A stretch of 64,000 nucleotides of DNA from Dermanyssus gallinae. Its lineage: Eukaryota; Arthropoda; Arachnida; Mesostigmata; Dermanyssidae. Within the stretch, counting starts at the first letter, position 1. Every line of letters begins with the position of its first letter. A program made the position numbers and the translations under genes. The notes under the pieces were generated by a model. It ran no database searches. It saw nothing but the letters and a program-made list of their open reading frames with translations, and was not told the origin of the DNA. Positions 20,698-33,685 of this stretch are shown here, piece by piece. Where the stretch lies: assembly GCA_003439945.1 (NCBI GenBank), contig QVRM01000335.1, positions 903,501 through 967,500 of the forward strand, given 5' to 3'.

Positions 20698-21499
20698 CCG
20701 TAAATTTAATTAATTACGTGGCACAGTTACATCCCATATCAGGGGCTCTCTTGTCTTGCAGGGAATCGTCATCATACCATCAGACCGTTTTCCGTCATTT
20801 CGGGGTAAGCCTCGTGACTCAAGCATTGCGGGAAATCCAGCTAATCAAACGGCGTCATTGACACCAACATACCTCGCTGTACGGCCACCATTATGGATGC
20901 ATAACCAACAAAGATGTGCCACTGCGTCTACTGATTCTTTGCATCTATACTAATTGAAGATGTATTAATGTTGCGCTTAGTCACAGGCCGAGGCCAATCC
21001 GCCTTGTAATGTTGTCGATCACCATAACGAGAAGAGCGTGTAGAAGGGCGTGAAATCAGACCCCCGCGCCCCTAGGTGACACTCATCCGAGGCGGGCTTT
21101 AGCAGTGTCAGTGTAAATTCGAGTAAATTAAGCCGTCTAAGAGCTACCCATTAATGCTGAGAACGCGTGTCCTCTGGTATTGCACCTGTCGCGGATGAGA
21201 GATACGCTATGCCACTAGCGCGGGGCGACACAAGCTCGGGTATGACCAATTCTCCTTTGAATATAGTACGCTATGTCGTTGAGTTCGCGCATTTTGTCGA
21301 CCCAGTCGCTTAGATCTACTCATCTTAGTGTGTGAAATAACCTATACGGAGCCGCTGTGCAAGGCAACTAGTTTTAATCTATCGCCTGAGCGTAGGGAAC
21401 CATTTACCCTGATTATCAGAATTACCATCAGAAGGTAATAACATAATTTGCGCCCAGGTGGTGCGGTTCCGGGCTAGGTGCTGCATCAAACTCAGCGCA
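18858..21499. other. No recognised gene; TA tracts and a G+C-rich block
   Basis: TA tracts at 19332-19352, 19513-19545, 19676-19718, 20573-20610 and 20661-20693. A G+C-rich block at about 19790-20060 includes a G run (19840-19858) and yields a 147-codon minus-strand frame that is half microsatellite. No domain recognised. Confidence 0.55.
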
Positions 21500-22075
21500 A
21501 GGGCCGAGCTACTCCCTTCCCCCTCCCATTTCTGGCTTTCCAACTTCATGAATGGGCGTTTTTCGAAGCGTCATCTGCGTCAATAGCCTGTCTTTAAACC
21601 AAACTTGATATCTATGTGGAAGATCTGTGCGCACCGCACAAAGACTGATGCGCCACTTTGTTGACCTCATGTTCCTTCTTCGCCATCCAGTTATAGAGCA
21701 GGGTTGCACGCTCCGTTATAACCGAGTTTCCGTAAGCGGGACTGACGGCGCTAAAAACCCCGGTAATTATAGCATTCTTCCCCGGGTGTTCCTGTAGGCT
21801 CGTAGTTAGCTCCCGCTGGAGGTTCTCCAAACCGCAATATACCTCCTCCCGGTAGCGCACCGGCGGTCCTGATCCGTCTGTCAAAAAGCCAAGTTGTACA
21901 TCTTGTTTTGCTCTCTGTGAGAGCAACGTTGGGTTTCGTCAGCAGGCAAACTTCGATTTTCAGACCCCGGTTGAGCAGGTCGTCTGCTGCTCGGCAGCGA
22001 TTGAGGTTGATCGATAGGTACTGGATCATGATCATCGCAACGTGGCACAATCGTTGTGCAATGTTTAACAATCAG
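21500..22075 (-). pseudogene. LINE-D endonuclease fragment
   Basis: Minus-strand frames read INLNRCRAADDLL..LKIEVCLLTKPN (22020-21930) and then, after a shift, EHPGKNAIITGVFSAVSPAYG...TERATLLYNWM (21830-21650). This is the N-terminal endonuclease pattern 'QINLxRxxAAxDLL' plus 'I.GDFNAxSPxWG....RGxxLxxW' found in R1/Jockey-like LINEs. The catalytic D of GDFN has become V here. At least one frameshift and stops downstream. It represents a different LINE lineage from LINE-A and LINE-C. Confidence 0.7.
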
Positions 22076-22482
22076 ATTCGTGACTCGAGGGGCGCAGCAG
22101 TGAGTGATCTAGTCACAGCTAATCTAAACAGTATACCTGCATCGTTTGATATACCCGGTCGCTGACAATTGTAGTCGATCTACTCAATTCGCGCAACAAC
22201 AAGTTTTGCATGCCTCTGCTGCTGCATCGAGTTTCCTTAATAATCTCTCTCGCACGCAACAGGGATCGCGTCTGTGCTAGTCATGGCTGCCGTCTGCCGG
22301 AGTATCGCCGGTGTGATCCCTGTTGCTGATCGAATTATATCTAAGCGATGCTCATTGAGCATAGATGATAAACCATACTACTGCTCGGTAAAGCTTAGAC
22401 ATCCCAACATATCCCGCTTACATTTAGAGTCGACACTTTTATGAGTTTGCAGATTGCGTCGACGCCTCTAATTTGACAACCG

Positions 22483-22517
<35 letters not shown>

Positions 22518-23724
22518 TATGTATTCATTTACTTTTTGCTGCGCTCTACGTAAAGCAAAGTAGGTACATCTAAGCAGTTTACTATATAGACTTACGACAC
22601 TTCAGTCTACTAGAGTCCAGTCGTAGGCAGTTGCCACCGCCGCACGCTTTCCTGTCGCTCTTACTGTCGACTCCGTCAATAACTGTGTTAAGAACGGGCT
22701 AGTGTGCTTGCTTACAGATGCGGGTTGACGCAAGCAATCAACAACACCAACAACACCACCAACACCACTAACAACAACAACAGCAACAACAGCAACGGTG
22801 GCACAGAAAACCGCCCGACGAAACCGCCCGACTAACTGCACTTGCTGGCGGCGTACCACGTATGTACATGTTTAATTACATAGACAGGTGCTCGTTGTCG
22901 TTCCGAACTCTCAACGGCGACGAAGGTTGTCTTTTCAAACTCGTGTCGAAGTAAGTTTGCTTTGCGCCGCATTTTGCTAAGCTGAGCTGTCTCGCCAACA
23001 CCGACATGTATCGATTGGCGTTGACGACGACGACGACAACGACGACGGCGATGACGACGACGTGCAGAACGTTTGCGTTTGCAAGAAACACGACAAGTAA
23101 AGCCATCGCTAGATTCGATACATGCTGCTGCTGTTGCTGCCGCTGCTTGTTCGCCTATTTTAGTCACATCTATCATCATCATCATCATCATCGGCGGAAA
23201 CGGAGACGACAGCGTCGAACATCATCATGTCCGATGATGCAGACGACAATGAAAGCGGCCGCCGGTGTAGGAAGCGAAGGAAACGCCGAAACACTCGACC
23301 CCATTGGCGACGGTGAAAGCGGCCGCGGCGGAGGCGGCGGTGTGATTGTGGTGACTCTTGGCGGCCCGCCTGCCTGCCCGCTTTAGCAGCTGTCACGCAA
23401 TCACGCGTACAACTACTATTAACTAATAACTAACGACCTAACAAGCTAATGGAACAACTGCCAGCTGCTGCTGCTGGTGATGCTGGTACGGGCGCCGCGC
23501 GAGGTCTGTACGTCAGGGATCGTCAGGGACACGAGATCGTGACCAAAGTACCGCGGGCGGCTAATCAACTTCGCTTCTCTTCTGCCACACGCAAACACAA
23601 CGAAAGTTGTCACCCCCCCCTCGTTACCCTCATCGATTGACAAAGTTGAGGCCGATAAACGAGACGGTACATTTTGCGTTTAGATGCTAGCGTGCCGGGG
23701 GCATCTTTGCTTATTGCACTGCTT
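22076..23724. other. No recognised gene; triplet-rich G+C stretch
   Basis: Has an AAT run (22483-22514), an AAC run (22740-22800), GAC runs (23020-23060) and ATC runs (23168-23195). Frames of 63-126 codons on both strands coincide with them. No exon recognised. Confidence 0.55.
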
Positions 23725-23791
23725 CCTATTGCGATGCCCCCTATTGCGAGTCTATTGCGATGCCCCCTATTGCGATACCCCCTATTGCGAG
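23725..23791. repeat. Short tandem repeat of CCTATTGCGA units
   Basis: Five near-copies of CTATTGCGA, mostly followed by TGCCCC or TACCCC, in 67 bp. Confidence 0.85.
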
Positions 23792-23867
23792 CGTCTAACG
23801 TGTGGCTGCCTGGAGCCATAACAACACATTGCAGGTACAACAAACGCCAGAGCGCAAAAACACTCGT

Positions 23868-24420
23868 CTGAGTGTAATAGCAAGTTGGTTTGATGAGGAC
23901 ACCTTAGGTTGGTAGAGGGTTAGCGTGGCGTACTAGAAGAGGTTAAACAAATTGTGGGAAATCCGCAGAGAGACTGCGTCTCGTTTACCCGTCTTTTCGC
24001 TGACGTTGTTAGTTACGTCCGAGAAGGAGTACCAACAAGCCATGATGGTGGTGTATACAGATGATATCGTGGTCGTACATCGTAACCTAGGAGCATGACC
24101 TAGAATGGAAGAGGCGTTCCTAGTCTCCTGAAGGACTTGGCATAAACACGAAGAAAATTTTGGCATCAAGGCCGGTTGCCTGCCAGATTATGCATTGCTG
24201 CGGCCAACCGTTAGAGTTTGTTAACTCTTTGTTCGTATCTCGGCGTTTGGGTTACATTATGACCAGTCTTATAATGAATAATAAATCAACCATTATATGA
24301 TAGATAGTTACAAAACAAAGCGCATTTAAGCGAAAAAGTACGGACGGCACTTGTCTCTCTTTACGGGGAAGTAGGCACTGCCCAAAAACGATCTGTTTTC
24401 GTGGCTGTTCACTAGCTACT
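23868..24420 (+). pseudogene. LINE-B copy 2, reverse transcriptase palm fragment
   Basis: Aligns colinearly at the DNA level with the LINE-B copy at about 51825-52300: TAGCAAGTT...GGACACCTT, then the GTGGGAA.TCCGCA.AGAGAC block of motif B, then ATGATATCGTGG of motif C, TGCTGCGGCCAA.C, and finally GAAGTAGGCA.TG. Motif C reads YTDD here, not YADD, and stops break the frame. Truncated at both ends. Confidence 0.75.
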
Positions 24421-24702
24421 GAAACAATCTGACAAAATGTAAAGATGCCGCGTACTTTACAAATGTTTTATTGCGGAGTGGGCAGCTGAGATAAAATAGG
24501 CCAGACGGAAGATCGGAGGTTTGGACGTATTCAACGCCTTGCACCTTTGGTCTGGTCCTCTATGTGACAGCCACATTGACCACGTATACACCAGGTGCAT
24601 AGTGCATGTTGCACTACTTCTCTCGCCGGAGGCGTGAAGAAGCTAATTAATTATGAACTAAATTGTATGAAAAGTTTAGGCAAAAGAAACAATTTTCATT
24701 AA

Positions 24703-24758
<56 letters not shown>

Positions 24759-24834
24759 AAAGTAATATATACATATAAAAAACATAAGGTATGTTGTAGT
24801 GGTCGTGGTGTATGACAGTGTAGTAGTGGCCGTA
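24421..24834. other. Spacer with poly-A plus TA tract
   Basis: An A run followed by (TA)n at about 24702-24755; otherwise anonymous. Confidence 0.6.
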
Positions 24835-24849
24835 ATGGCTGCTGTTAAA

Positions 24850-25038
24850 AAAAATCCTTTCGGGGCTGACTCTCAGCCAAGATTTAACGTCTATGGGACT
24901 GCTTTTTGCATTGCTTCATAGACGGACCCCCATAAATACAAATGTGGGGCAACGGTGGGGCTCGAACCCGCGCACCAATGTGTCTCCTCCGGTCGCGAGG
25001 CGCAAACGCATGCCACCACGCCACCGGGCTCGACACAG
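24850..25038 (-). mobile_element. SINE-A copy 4 with perfect 15-bp target duplication
   Basis: Full-length minus-strand SINE-A with an A box TGGCGTGGTGGC, a B box GGTTCGAGCCC and the T-rich 3' tail. It is flanked by ATGGCTGCTGTTAAA at 24835-24849 and 25039-25053, identical in both places. With copy 2, this fixes the family's boundaries and its mechanism of insertion. Confidence 0.93.
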
Positions 25039-25053
25039 ATGGCTGCTGTTAAA

Positions 25054-25506
25054 GAAGAAATAGTGGTTAGCTCCGCCAAACCAGTGAACGTGAACAACAC
25101 TTGTAAATAACGTGTGTCCTTGCGGTCTTCTGTCGTTTGTCACCACCACTACTCAATGAACCTCTGACTTCCACAGAAGAAGACTGCGAATTCCAAGCTG
25201 GACAGCCTGGCAGCATTTGGCAAGCACCTTACGGATAGTTTGCCGCCACTCGTTGAGCCTCCTGTTTCAGCCTTCTGCATGTCTCCTGCATGTTTAAGTA
25301 ATATCACATCAATGGCCGGCTGCCGGGATAGTGTCTTGTTTATCGTACAGTATATATGCATAAATCTATTTGTGTATATATAATAACTTATTTTGTCCGA
25401 ACAAGATCTTCGTTCAAGCCCATAGGCAACCTCCGCAGTACAAAGACTGTATACTTTCGAGTGTATTTGCAAGTACTCATGAATAAAGCTATGTGTTTCA
25501 TTCATT

Positions 25507-25563
<57 letters not shown>

Positions 25564-26857
25564 TTATATATATGTTACATACATACCACGAAGTATATAT
25601 ATATATATACAAACCTATCTTAAAACTTGTTTATATTCCTTCTATGTGCATGCTTACTGTGTATATGATCACAATCGTCCTAATTATGATCGTTGACACC
25701 TTTATCGCTAGGGCCACAAATGTTATAACAATACGTCTAGTAATTCCCACAACACATTACCCTTTACCGGCAGCCCCGACAGTACAGCAACTGTGCCATC
25801 GTATTACCGATACTACTGATGTTATTACTGACACTGACCGGTTCTTGGGAGTCGACACCGTGCCGTGCTTGGCCAGCCGGTCGGTCGTATGCTTGGTCGA
25901 GCGGGCAAACGGACAGCTAGACGGATGAGCTAGATGTGTGGAATTTCATTAGCGAACGCATTGGCATTCTTCCTGCCATCGCTATCTGTCTTTCTACACT
26001 TCCCCCTCCCAGCCCCCCGCCGCACTCAACCCAGACATCCACTCGTTCAGCCTTTCATCTTCCTACCGCTCCAGGAGGCACTTTCTGGCGTGTTCCTGGT
26101 GGTGTTTTCCCGTTCTTTTCCTTGCTGATCGTCATCATTTCCCTTTAACGTCTGTTACCCCTACCCTAATCCCCCGACATCGAGCAACACAGGAGAAGTG
26201 CCGTCCGAGGTGCCTATCACACGCCATGGCCACCACGTTGCGGTGCTGAACTACAATCACCAAAGAATAGAGGTCATGCACAATCACCCACTCGCGTTGT
26301 CGTTGCTGCTGCTGCTGATAGTGTTATTATTGTTGTTTTTACTGCTGTTGGCAGTGGTCGCATTTGTAGTGGTGACTCAATCGAATCGCCTTAAAAGGGG
26401 CCGGAGACAACGATTGGGAACGTTGAGAAAATTCCTCGCCATTTCCCGCTCACCGGTAATACCATCTAAACCGGATCTCGGATCTCGTGCGACGATTACG
26501 GTTTCAGCCGTCAGGTTTGCTTTGTATGCAGGTTTGCTACCTCGTCTTTTCGCCCGGCAAAAACGGGTAAGTCAGATGATAGGGGGAAAGGTAAGGTGTG
26601 CGTACTGGGCAATTTGCCGCGGCCACTACGCCGCTGCAGCGCTGCTGTCACTCGAAACAATCAGATGCATTCTCGGGTCGTGCCGTGAACTTGATAGATG
26701 TAGCCAAGTTTCACCAGGACACCGACGAATAGATATCCTTGAGGCGTTCAACGATTTTCGTATATATAGATGATGGAATTTGATTTGCTTGACATATTTA
26801 CTTAACTGTGCATTTCACCTTCTGATATCAAGGGCACTTAGAGCAGCGAAATAAACG
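25054..26857. other. No recognised gene; long TA tract
   Basis: A TA tract at 25511-25562 and further TA at 25593-25608. The plus-strand frame at 26198-26773 (191 codons) has a Leu-rich hydrophobic run from CTG/TTG triplets but no domain or splice support; I do not call it a gene. Confidence 0.5.
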
Positions 26858-26893
26858 GATATGGAAATATATCTAAGGTTTCTCCAACAGTCG
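26858..26893 (-). mobile_element. SINE-B tail fragment (tentative)
   Basis: The minus strand reads GACTGTTGGAGAAACCTTAG and then ends CCATATCC, matching the 3' tails of the SINE-B copies at 36757 and 52795. Too short to be certain. Confidence 0.4.
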
Positions 26894-29800
26894 AACAACA
26901 ATTAAATGTGCTTTATTATTTATATATATATAGTTTTTGTACAGGTTTCTAAACGGAGAGAGGCTCCTAATGGGGAAATACAGAGTCCGCCGTAATGAAC
27001 TACCGTTGAGAGTTGTTGCCAACTTTATGGCTGTTATATTTTTATAAAACTAGAAGGTCTGCCTCGACGTTTTGCGCCCACTTTTAAAATGTTTGCCACA
27101 TTTTGCTTTCGATGAGAAGGTATTCAAAAGAGCATATATAGCCTTCCTTATGAGTAGTATTATTAATATTCATTTTAATCGCTAAGGTCAGAAAAATATC
27201 GTAATAAATGTCGCAATGTTGGATGACTAGCCCAAGCACGTATTTCACATCAGAGTATCGATGCGTAACTGGCCTCATATGAACCCGATTTAATAGACTT
27301 TTTTCACACATACGGCAAGGGATATTTCAATTTCATAGGTTGTTTACGCAATATATGTTATCGATATAAAATTTTTAATGACGTTTAGTCTTCTCGAGCA
27401 TGACTGCTATACTATGCCGTTGCTGCTTTTCGATAGCAGTGAGCATGTGTCTGTTTATTGCACGAATGCCTTAAAGTAGGAGTGTCATTTTTACGTTTTC
27501 AATTAGAATATGTATACCGGTGCGGTACTTGGTGTCGTATCGTAGTGCACTAATTTATCTTACTGAGTTCGGTTATTTAATAGCTCTCAGAACCAAGCAA
27601 AGGACACACATATATTAGTATCGGCTTCACGTAGATAGCGGACAATTTTGCGAAAAAATAGTTTTGCTAGAATAACAAAAACCAAAATAAGACTAGTTGC
27701 ACGTTGTGCAGCCCGTCTACCAATATCTGTTACGTATTCTATTAATTTACCTGGCTATGAACATTTAAAGACCAAAGTTGAGCCGCCTTTCATAACTAAA
27801 TATGTTAACTACATATTGAAAATAAGCTTTTTCCTCTGGAGGATGTACGCTCCATCAAAGGTTCACATTATCACATTTTCTTTCTTTCGACTGAAACTAA
27901 AAATAAAAATATGTACCGTAGATTCAATAGCAACCGAGCATCGCGCCCTCTTAGCAATCCTATGTGGTTCAGGGACTCTATGACAACTTACTATTTATGC
28001 GTTTACCAGAAAGTCGTACGATAAAGACACACTATATTAACTTATTTCTTATTGCAAAACTCTTGACATGTTCGATCACAAGCAATAAATATTCATTAAA
28101 CCCTGGATTAAACCTACGAACTCTGCCACACCCAAAAATGCCTGGGAGGTGTTCTACAATAGCAACTATGCTGGTCGCGGTGCCACTGCGTCGCCAATAG
28201 TTAGAACGTGGTCCTATATCTTGAATAATAGGTGCAGTGGCATAAGTGTGAACTGGATTTTTAACCCTGGCGTATCAAATCTACTGCCGTGTGGTAACTG
28301 TTATTCTACATAATAGTGTAGTGTTGGGAACATGGCGAAACGTGGGTCTTGTAATGGATATTATTGCCTAGAGTTTGCACGCTTTGTTTTGCATTATTCA
28401 AATCATTGCTAGTGATCACAGGCGTTAGACGATTTAGGAATCAAACGCGAATTACACCTTACAGCGTGCTTACGTTCATTGCTGTTGGTTGCGATAGTGA
28501 TATTTTTCGAGAATGCTCGTGTAACACCTAGATATGCCTATCGATAATTAGGATCAACGCCAGTTGAGACATCTTTCGTTATGCCAAGACCATACAATCG
28601 TGGGGCGCTTTCCTCACTAGATAATCTTCGTTTTTCACGGAAGCTGCATCTGGATGTATCTGGCCAGAGTTGGCAGGTTCACGGTGCCGATTGCTTTAGC
28701 TTCTATTTGGAACACCACTAATTTGTCTAATTGACCATAAGTAAATGAAGGCCAACGACCCTGGACTTCTGGAAGAAACAACCAACTACATTCGGAAGTC
28801 GGGAGCGGCCGTTTACGCTTAGCCATGTGTCATGCGTGCGCAAGTGCGAGTCTGCAGAGATCTAATTATCTGGCCCTGTAGGTGCGGCGGTTTGCGACAA
28901 GCGCCAAGCAGTGAATTGCCGTGTTAGTGGTGGTAGGGTTATTCTCTGTGTGGGCCGTCATGCGCGGTGTATATGCGCGGAGTCTGCGAGTACACTAGTG
29001 GAAGCCAGTGAACACCACCAGGCTACGTCGTATAAGTAGAATAAACCGAGCGAGCGGCAGAAAGACATACGGCCATATGCTGAATTCTATTCCCTGTCTC
29101 GCCCACCCTATTCCTGTCTCTCTCTCTGTCTGCCCATCCTATTCCTCTCTCTTTCTCTTTCTATCTGCCCGTTCTATTTCGCTCCTATCTCAATTGATGC
29201 TTTTGGATTGGCAGTGGCATGACGTGAAGAACACGAGGAAGAAGAACTCGTCGAAGTCGTGGGTCTGTTCATGTGCCTTATTGTCATCGTCGCCAGCGTG
29301 CTTAGGTAGTCTGGCCACGTCAGCGGCCTTTAGCGTTGTTGGTCTCCCCGCGTTTGGCCGGTCGCGCGTCGCAGGCAGTTGAATGGGAAAGACATCTAAA
29401 CATACACACACGCTCGTATAAACATAAACACACACATACACAAACATACTCATATAAACATACGCACACACACACATAAGCATGTACATATCTAAACATA
29501 AACACGCACACGGACCCACGCTCGCTAGACTCAGCGACTCAGCGTCCACCCAGCGAATGGAGGCTATTCGTTCGAAGTAATCGGGTCGACCACCACTGTT
29601 TGCCACTGCAAGTAGTTGTGGCCGTGGTTGTGGACAGAGCAATGACTGCAGTCGCAGCGGACAAGCCAATGGCTGCAGTCGCAGCAGCACTTGTAGTAGC
29701 AACGGTCACAGTGGCACTCCTAGTGGTAAGAATAGCTGCAGCAAGCAATACCACTAGTACCCGCCGTCTAGCACCAGAAGGCAACTACGAAGAGTGGTAA

Positions 29801-31040
29801 TGCAAGTGGTCTATTGCTATCCTACATCGTCGTCGTCTCCGAGAGGTGCTACGCCTCATCTCGTCTTCCTTCTTGTTTGGGGGGGGGGGGGGGGGGGCGG
29901 GGGGCGATGCGGGTAGTTGGGAGAAGAAAAAGGGACCAGCAAAAGAAAAGGGAAGATATCTCAACACCGCTCGCAGGGGGTAAGTCGACGCCATTTCGCC
30001 ACAACGTACTTACTTGTTGGCGGCGGCGGGAAAAGGGAGAAAAGGGTGATGCCCTATGCTTCTCCTGCCTCTGTTCAACATCTGCTGTGAGCAATGCTAA
30101 ACTACCCGCCAATGTGAACGATGATACCAGAGCGGGGGGGTTGCCCGGGCGCACCCGTATCGTTTGTTTGTCCTCCGTCCGTCCGTCTGGCCGTCTAACG
30201 GGATGAATCCGTGGTGTCATCGTCAAGTAGGAAGGAGAACCTTCGTCGCGCTGGGCTCACCAAGTTGGGGTAACGACGACGGCAAGGGACTGTTTTCACA
30301 GCTGGAGATCGCCAGAGATTGCCGTCCTCGTCATGGTCGTCGCCCAGTCGGACACCGCATGTGAACAGGATGTGGTATCTTGCGGTGCCATGTCCGGTAG
30401 TTGTAGAAGCAGAATCCTTGTTCTCTATCCTCCCTTTCCTTGTGTCGTTCCTATATACCTTTGTTACTTCTACCTCACAGTCGACATATCGCTAACCTAG
30501 CTACAGCTACACTGATAGAGTTAGAAGAGGCCGGTACCCCAACTTCCGTCTTGCCGCGCCAATCGTAGAACTTCTGACTGATATGCCAGAGCGTCCTCTT
30601 TTAATCTACTCATGGTAGCTAGAATGAATTACGTTAGGAAGCAGAAATTACAACGACTCCGATTGGGTGCGTGTAGAGCGGCGGTCTACTAGAAAGGGGT
30701 CATATTAGCTCGCAACGGAAGGGCGCAAGAAAATTACTTTTGTTTAGCTGTTTGACATGTAAACGAGATTGCGAGCCCTAACTGGTCATACATATACATA
30801 TACTTTTAAAGCATCGTTTAAAGGTGACTGATAATTGGCACTCTTTAACGAGTCGATTAGGTGAAAGGTTGTGAGTGCAGTACGAATGGGAACGACCTCA
30901 ATAATATTTTGTTGGCGAATTTAAGAGGGATTGAGCGCTGGGACGCGTAGGTGGTTGACTATGGTCATAGGTTGCGTTATCCTCACTCCGTTAGACTTGT
31001 AGTAAGGGTTTTGGGCACCTTGCCGAGGAATCTTTATATA
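26894..31040. other. No recognised gene; CA-rich and poly-G runs
   Basis: AT-rich to about 28900, then G+C-richer with CT runs (29116-29165), CA/CATA repeats (29400-29510), a (G)n run (29880-29903) and CTG/GCA-type repeats (29600-29760). Frames up to 170 codons overlap the repeats on both strands. The minus-strand frame at 28635-28826 starts MAKRKRPLP but has no recognised family. Confidence 0.5.
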
Positions 31041-32079
31041 TTGGGTTGGACTGTAACTAGAATTTTTGAACCTTTAAACAATCTAAAAATATAAACGAGT
31101 TAATTGCTTTTATTCATTCAAAAGGTACTTACTATTATTAGCCACAACCCTCCCCCATATATAGACGAGGCTATCGATTCCAATGGCAAATAAGTCTGGT
31201 TTCTACATCTCGAGAAATATATTTACGTGTGTGTTTTATTGCTTCGGAAAAGTGAGTTTCTGTGCCTGTAGATAGCTCTGCGGGGTGGTGCGACAGTTCA
31301 GTGTCCAATAAGTACGGTGGATGCGGCAAAATTTCCCAAACAAAACTTGCTATTTTGCAGAAGCTGGGTAAACTCACCTGCGGCCTGACGTTGTCTTGGT
31401 GTAAAAGAACGCCCTTTGTAATCATGGGATTGTCTCTTTTCTTTTCGGTAGTAAAACTCGGTTAATTACAATGGACCCATGCACATTGTCGTACATGGAC
31501 CATTTTTGGTGGCATGCAATAATTCAGTGCATAAACAAGCACTCAATGTATCTAATAAACCAAGAAGATCATTACGCTAGACGTTTCAATCACAGGGTAT
31601 CCATCGGTTCGGACTTTGACACAAAACCATGGGCGTCCATCGGTTCGGACTTTGACACAAGACCATGGGTGCAAATGTGAATGACGGTAGTTAGCGTGAC
31701 ACACCCTGTAGTCCAAGGCTGAATTTATGCGTAGATTCTATTCACAGTGTTGCTTAAGAACTCTTTCTCAAGCGCAACTGACCTTCCAAACCGGGGTTTT
31801 CAGGGCATCCAGATGGTTTAAGTTGCCGGAACTGAACTTGGTGGATCAATTGTACGGAGTCTTTAAAATGCTGTCTTTGCCGAGTACGCTCCGAATATTT
31901 TGGACAGTTACCGCAGTAGTTAGGCCTTTTTTGAACTCAAACAAAATTACCGTCCGCAAATGAAATTTTTCACCATTTTTTAATTAGCGGAATTCATATA
32001 GCCAGCATTCATTTGGCAGAGACGTGGCCAGCATTTAAAACACATCTAAAGTAGTCGAATTACTTTTTGTCCAGCCTAA
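31041..32079 (-). mobile_element. Mariner remnant with TIRs, internally reduced
   Basis: Terminal inverted repeats are still visible: left TTGGGTTGGACTGTAACTAG at 31041, and right TTAGGCTGGACAAAAAGTAA read inward from 32079, each beside a TA. At about 1.04 kb it is shorter than a complete mariner. Minus-strand translation gives HLRTVILFEFKKGLTTAVTVQNIRSVLG-type N-terminal sequence near 31960-31870 and VLLHQDNVRPQVSL..WEILPHPPYLLD C-terminal sequence near 31410-31300. The middle is missing or scrambled. The second catalytic Asp (QDN) remains; the third motif is destroyed. Confidence 0.8.
31600..31671. repeat. Tandem duplication, 2 x 36 bp, inside the mariner remnant
   Basis: Two 36-bp units starting TCCATCGGTTCGGACTTTGA differ at two positions. 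The duplication arose inside the dead transposon. Confidence 0.9.
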
Positions 32080-32081
32080 TA

Positions 32082-33483
32082 TATGGGCTTAGTTATATTG
32101 GTCATTACGTCTGCTTCCATGGAGGCTGCTATAGCAGTATTTCTTTTGTCCAATTTACTCAACGATTTTTAGAAAATCGTTTAAATTGAGTAGGTTTTCC
32201 AATGCTCCCATTCTCTCTGAGTCTTTACGTACATTTGTCTAAGCTTTCTCACTAGCTCATATGTAGCTTCTTTCTCGATATACCATCTTTCATACACGCC
32301 CATTTCTGTTTTTGATGACAGGTCCATCGGCAAATCGCAAATATGGCTCATAATCCATGTTCTTTCATTTCGATTTTAAATTCGGTAAGAAGCTTCTAGG
32401 AGTTAGGAGCTAAAAATGTATCTCTGCCATTGAATCCTGGTGGTCCTGCAACATCTGAATTTCTGCTATTATCACACGTAACTGGCTTTTCGAAAATCAA
32501 CATCTAACGACCAACTAGAAGCCTTAACCGAACGACGCGCCGGTTACAAAAGTACACTTGGCCACTTTAGCAACACATTTTAGACGCTTGTGATGCACTG
32601 AGATGTCTGTGATAGGCTATCGATATAGAAAACAAAAAGGCGTCATTGTGTTCTCGTTGCTGTACGCATATGGATATTCTCCAGCAGGGGGATACAGCAA
32701 CAGAGCAATCGAATTTGCGATAGCCTTTCTTCTGGCTCGTGGTAACGGCGGCACGTTGTCAATGCCAATGTTGCTGATGTAGTAACAACGGGGACAGCAA
32801 CAAAATTAGACTAGGAACAACAACAACAACAACAGCAACTAACAAAATCAAAACAACAATGTACGCTGCAACGACAAAGTGCCTCCAAATTTATAGGTGT
32901 GTGGGTATATTTTTGCGACCATAAATTAAGCTAAGTTTCTGTCCTGCTCGATCTCTCGCGTGCCGCTCGTTGTCCTGGATGCATCTACATAATCTCTTAG
33001 AGCGCGCGCGCCGCGGCAGAGCGAGGTCCCTTAGGCCGCAGCAGGCAGGCAGGCAAGGTAACTCACTAGGTGACTGACGGCGGTCGTGCGAGACCTGTCT
33101 TTAATTAAAACTTGCTAAACTTTGTCAAAGTTTTCGCTTATGGCACACTTCACCTAGCTAAACTAGCTCCTTCTACGGATTTAGAGCTGCGGGTGGCTGC
33201 CAGCAAGTTGGTGGCGAGGATTTGTCGCGTTGAAGCGCACTGCAACTGTGCGCGTATAATGGGAGCCGTGCTGCCACGATGTGCGTATCACAATAATAGC
33301 AACAACAGCCTCGACAACAACAAACGTAGTAACAACGAGAACAACAGCGGTAGCAGCCGCCTCATCGACAACAGCAACAACAGCAACCAAAGTAGGAATA
33401 ACAAAAAAACAACAGCGGCAGCAGTCACATTAACAGCAACGATCAAAGCAGTAACAATTGAAACAACAACAGCGATCAAAGTA
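32082..33483. other. No recognised gene
   Basis: AT-rich, then CAA/GCG-containing sequence. The frame starting at 33112 leads into the CAA tract and is low-complexity. Confidence 0.55.

Positions 33484-33685
<202 letters not shown>

Noticed and set aside
26198..26773. 191-codon frame with a hydrophobic segment
   Set aside because: The membrane-like run comes from CTG/TTG triplets. There is no signal of splicing, homology or composition change, so it is not called a gene.
28635..28826. Minus-strand 63-codon frame starting MAKRKRPLP as a DNA-binding protein start
   Set aside because: The basic start is suggestive but nothing downstream fits a known family; too short to call.
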